A stretch of DNA of 43,583 bases from Gemmatimonadota bacterium (GTDB taxonomy: Bacteria; Gemmatimonadota; Gemmatimonadetes; Gemmatimonadales; GWC2-71-9): assembly GCA_003222155.1 (NCBI GenBank), contig QHUU01000070.1:1-43583 (forward strand). Reading direction: 5' to 3'. Every line of letters begins with the position of its first letter. The first letter of the stretch is position 1. Both the position numbers and the translations under genes were made by a program. The notes beneath the pieces are model-generated. The model was not told the origin of the DNA. It worked only from the letters and a program-made list of their open reading frames with translations, and searched no databases. This document shows positions 42,173 to 43,583 of this stretch, one piece after another.

Positions 42173-43171
42173 GTGCACCCCGAGGACGAGCGTCTCTATC
42201 TCCTGTTGGACCGCTACCTGGCCGGCGAGGCGTCGGCCAGAGACGCGGAGGCCGTGCAGGAGTGGCTCGCGGATGACCCCGAGCACGCCCTGCTCCTGGA
42301 CGATCTGCGGCTCATCAAGCGTGTCATAGCCGACAAAGCACCGCCCAGCAGCACCGATGCCGCCTGGGCCAAGGCGGTCGCAGCGCTCGAGGTCGCCCGT
42401 GCCCCGGAGCCGCGCGTGTCGCGACGGCTGCTCGTGGCGGCGCTTGCCGCCGCGGCGGTCGTCATCGCGCTGATCGGCGGAAAGGGCTTGCTGCGGCGGG
42501 CGCCCGAGTGGAGTGAGCACGCCACCGCCGCCGCGCAGCGCGCGGTCATCCGGCTGCGCGACGGCACGCAGGTCACCCTCGCGCCCCAGAGTCGCCTGCG
42601 CTACCCGGCCGACTACGGCAGAGCGCACCGCGAGTTGTATCTCGACGGCGAAGCGTATTTCCAGGTCGCACCCGATTCGCAGCGTCCGCTCCGCGTCCAC
42701 ACCGCCGCGAGCGTCACCGAGGATCTGGGGACCGCGTTTGTGGTTCGGGCGTATGCCGATCAGGTCGCGACCGAAGTGGTAGTGGCCGAAGGGCGCGTGA
42801 CGCTCTCGCAGGCCGATACGACCGCGGCTTCGCGCACGCGCTCGCTGGTGCTCGGGGCCCGGGACCTGGGGCGGCTCGATCCGAGCGGTGTCGCCACATT
42901 GCGACGTGGGGTCGACGTCGGGCGGCAGCTCGCGTGGACCAGGGGCGTGCTCGCGTTCGACGGCACACCGCTCGGTGATGTGGTGCACACGCTCGAACGG
43001 TGGTACAACGTCGAGATCCGGCTGGCCGACAGTGCCCTCGCTGCGCGCCGGCTCACGGCGACTTTCCAGAACGAATCGATCGATCTGGTGCTTCAACGGA
43101 TTGCATTGACCGTCGGCCTGCGTGTCGAGCGCGCTGACGGATCCGTCATCTTGCTCCGGAACGGTAGGTGA
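42173..43171 (+). CDS. FecR-like anti-sigma / regulator protein
   Basis: From GTG 42173 the protein has 332 residues. The N-terminal part, LLLDRYLAGEASARDAEAVQEWLADD (split LLLDRYLAGEAS, about 10-21), is the cytoplasmic anti-sigma segment. One membrane helix (about 84-103, LLVAALAAAAVVIALIGG) leads to the periplasmic FecR domain with LRDGTQVTLAPQSRLRYP, RELYLDGEAYFQVAPDS and DLGTAFVVRAY. A C-terminal STN-like domain (about 255-330) ends SVILLRN. FecR relays the occupancy of a TonB receptor to an ECF sigma factor. No sigma gene precedes it here. The start is uncertain: TTG 42137 and CTG 42155 are also in frame, and the AGGAG lies only 1 bp before GTG. Confidence 0.85.
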   Translation: MHPEDERLYLLLDRYLAGEASARDAEAVQEWLADDPEHALLLDDLRLIKRVIADKAPPSSTDAAWAKAVAALEVARAPEPRVSRRLLVAALAAAAVVIALIGGKGLLRRAPEWSEHATAAAQRAVIRLRDGTQVTLAPQSRLRYPADYGRAHRELYLDGEAYFQVAPDSQRPLRVHTAASVTEDLGTAFVVRAYADQVATEVVVAEGRVTLSQADTTAASRTRSLVLGARDLGRLDPSGVATLRRGVDVGRQLAWTRGVLAFDGTPLGDVVHTLERWYNVEIRLADSALAARRLTATFQNESIDLVLQRIALTVGLRVERADGSVILLRNGR

Positions 43172-43173
43172 CC

Positions 43174-43583
43174 ATGATGCTCATGTACCGCGTGGCGTCG
43201 TCTGCTCTCGTGCTCGCGTTGGCGATGACGGTGGTCCCGCACGGCGCCACCGCGCAATACGCGGGCGACCCGACCCAACCCCGAGCCCCGCGATTCCTCC
43301 TGGCCATGGCCGAGCGCTCCAAGCCGGTGCCGGTCGATCTGGCGCGATCGGCGGTGTTACGGCGGCGGCTCTCGCTCGCGTTCGACGGCGCCACGCTCAA
43401 GCAGGCGCTGGCGGAGATCTCCCGGCAAGCGGGACTGAGCCTGGTCTATGCCGACGACGTGTTGCCGGCCGGGGCGCTGGTGAACCTGCGCGCGGGCCGC
43501 ATCACGGTAGCGGCGGCGCTGACGGACGTGCTGCTCGACGCTGGCGTCGACATCGTGTTCACGCCGGAGGGAAGGGCCACGCT
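43174..43583 (+). CDS. TonB-dependent receptor with STN domain, 5' part only
   Basis: ATG at 43174 (second ATG at 43177) begins 2 bp after the FecR stop and stays open to the window end, giving 136 visible residues. A signal peptide, MMLMYRVASSALVLALAMTVVPHGATAQ, is followed by a secretin/TonB short N-terminal (STN) domain (about 64-135): LSLAFDGATLKQALAEISRQAGLSLVYADDV (split FDGATLKQALAEIS) and LTDVLLDAGVDIVFTPEG. STN-bearing receptors use this domain to signal to a FecR protein, exactly the gene before it. A plug and barrel are expected beyond the edge, most likely a third SusC-type receptor. The ligand is unknown. Confidence 0.8.
   Translation, partial: MMLMYRVASSALVLALAMTVVPHGATAQYAGDPTQPRAPRFLLAMAERSKPVPVDLARSAVLRRRLSLAFDGATLKQALAEISRQAGLSLVYADDVLPAGALVNLRAGRITVAAALTDVLLDAGVDIVFTPEGRAT

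Overview
The window is GC-rich, densely packed bacterial DNA, most likely from a member of the Gemmatimonadota or a close relative. This is inferred from a mix of features: SusC/SusD-like transport pairs outside a Bacteroidota gene style, an MglB/MglA pair directly behind recR, many GTG starts with 1-4 nt gene overlaps, and FecR/STN-type receptors. No rRNA is present to confirm the taxonomy. No phage, plasmid, insertion sequence, CRISPR array or replication origin was seen.

Positions 1-10044 hold housekeeping and poorly known genes: a partial MOSC protein, a zinc-ribbon protein, a MarR regulator behind an AT-rich palindrome, a cobB-pyk-metallohydrolase cluster, a long class II aldolase-like gene with yihY-type membrane genes, and a membrane-anchored JAMM-domain protein next to an exported Ig-like protein. 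Positions 10132-18721 are a conserved core: SRP RNA, dnaX, ybaB, recR, mglB, mglA, pgsA, cinA, a serine hydrolase, grpE and dnaJ. A terminator, tRNA-Asn(GTT) and a P-loop protein of unknown function follow.

Positions 20324-43583 look like a polysaccharide utilisation locus, probably for galactomannan. One arm on the minus strand encodes a sodium:solute symporter, a small two-helix partner and a GH27 alpha-galactosidase. The divergent plus-strand arm encodes SusC1-SusD1, a lipoprotein that is only a TonB plug domain, a small beta-barrel protein, SusC2-SusD2, a GH5 endoglycanase, a GH26 beta-mannanase, a GH109-like NAD-dependent enzyme, a sugar-nucleotide epimerase, a nucleotidyltransferase, a second symporter, a FecR-like protein and the start of another TonB receptor with an STN domain. 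The expected flow is: surface mannanases and SusCD pairs cut and import galactomannan pieces, the alpha-galactosidase removes galactose side chains, symporters take monosaccharides inward, and the epimerase and nucleotidyltransferase may feed them into sugar-nucleotide metabolism.

The non-coding DNA carries several families of short-unit repeats: 7-, 8- and 9-bp tandem arrays, often in inverted pairs, and a GC-rich REP-like palindrome. One 9-bp array lies in frame inside a symporter gene, and a 20-bp motif recurs upstream of both stable RNA genes. Two genes (pyk and the plug lipoprotein) appear to lack any ATG/GTG/TTG start and probably begin at CTG.
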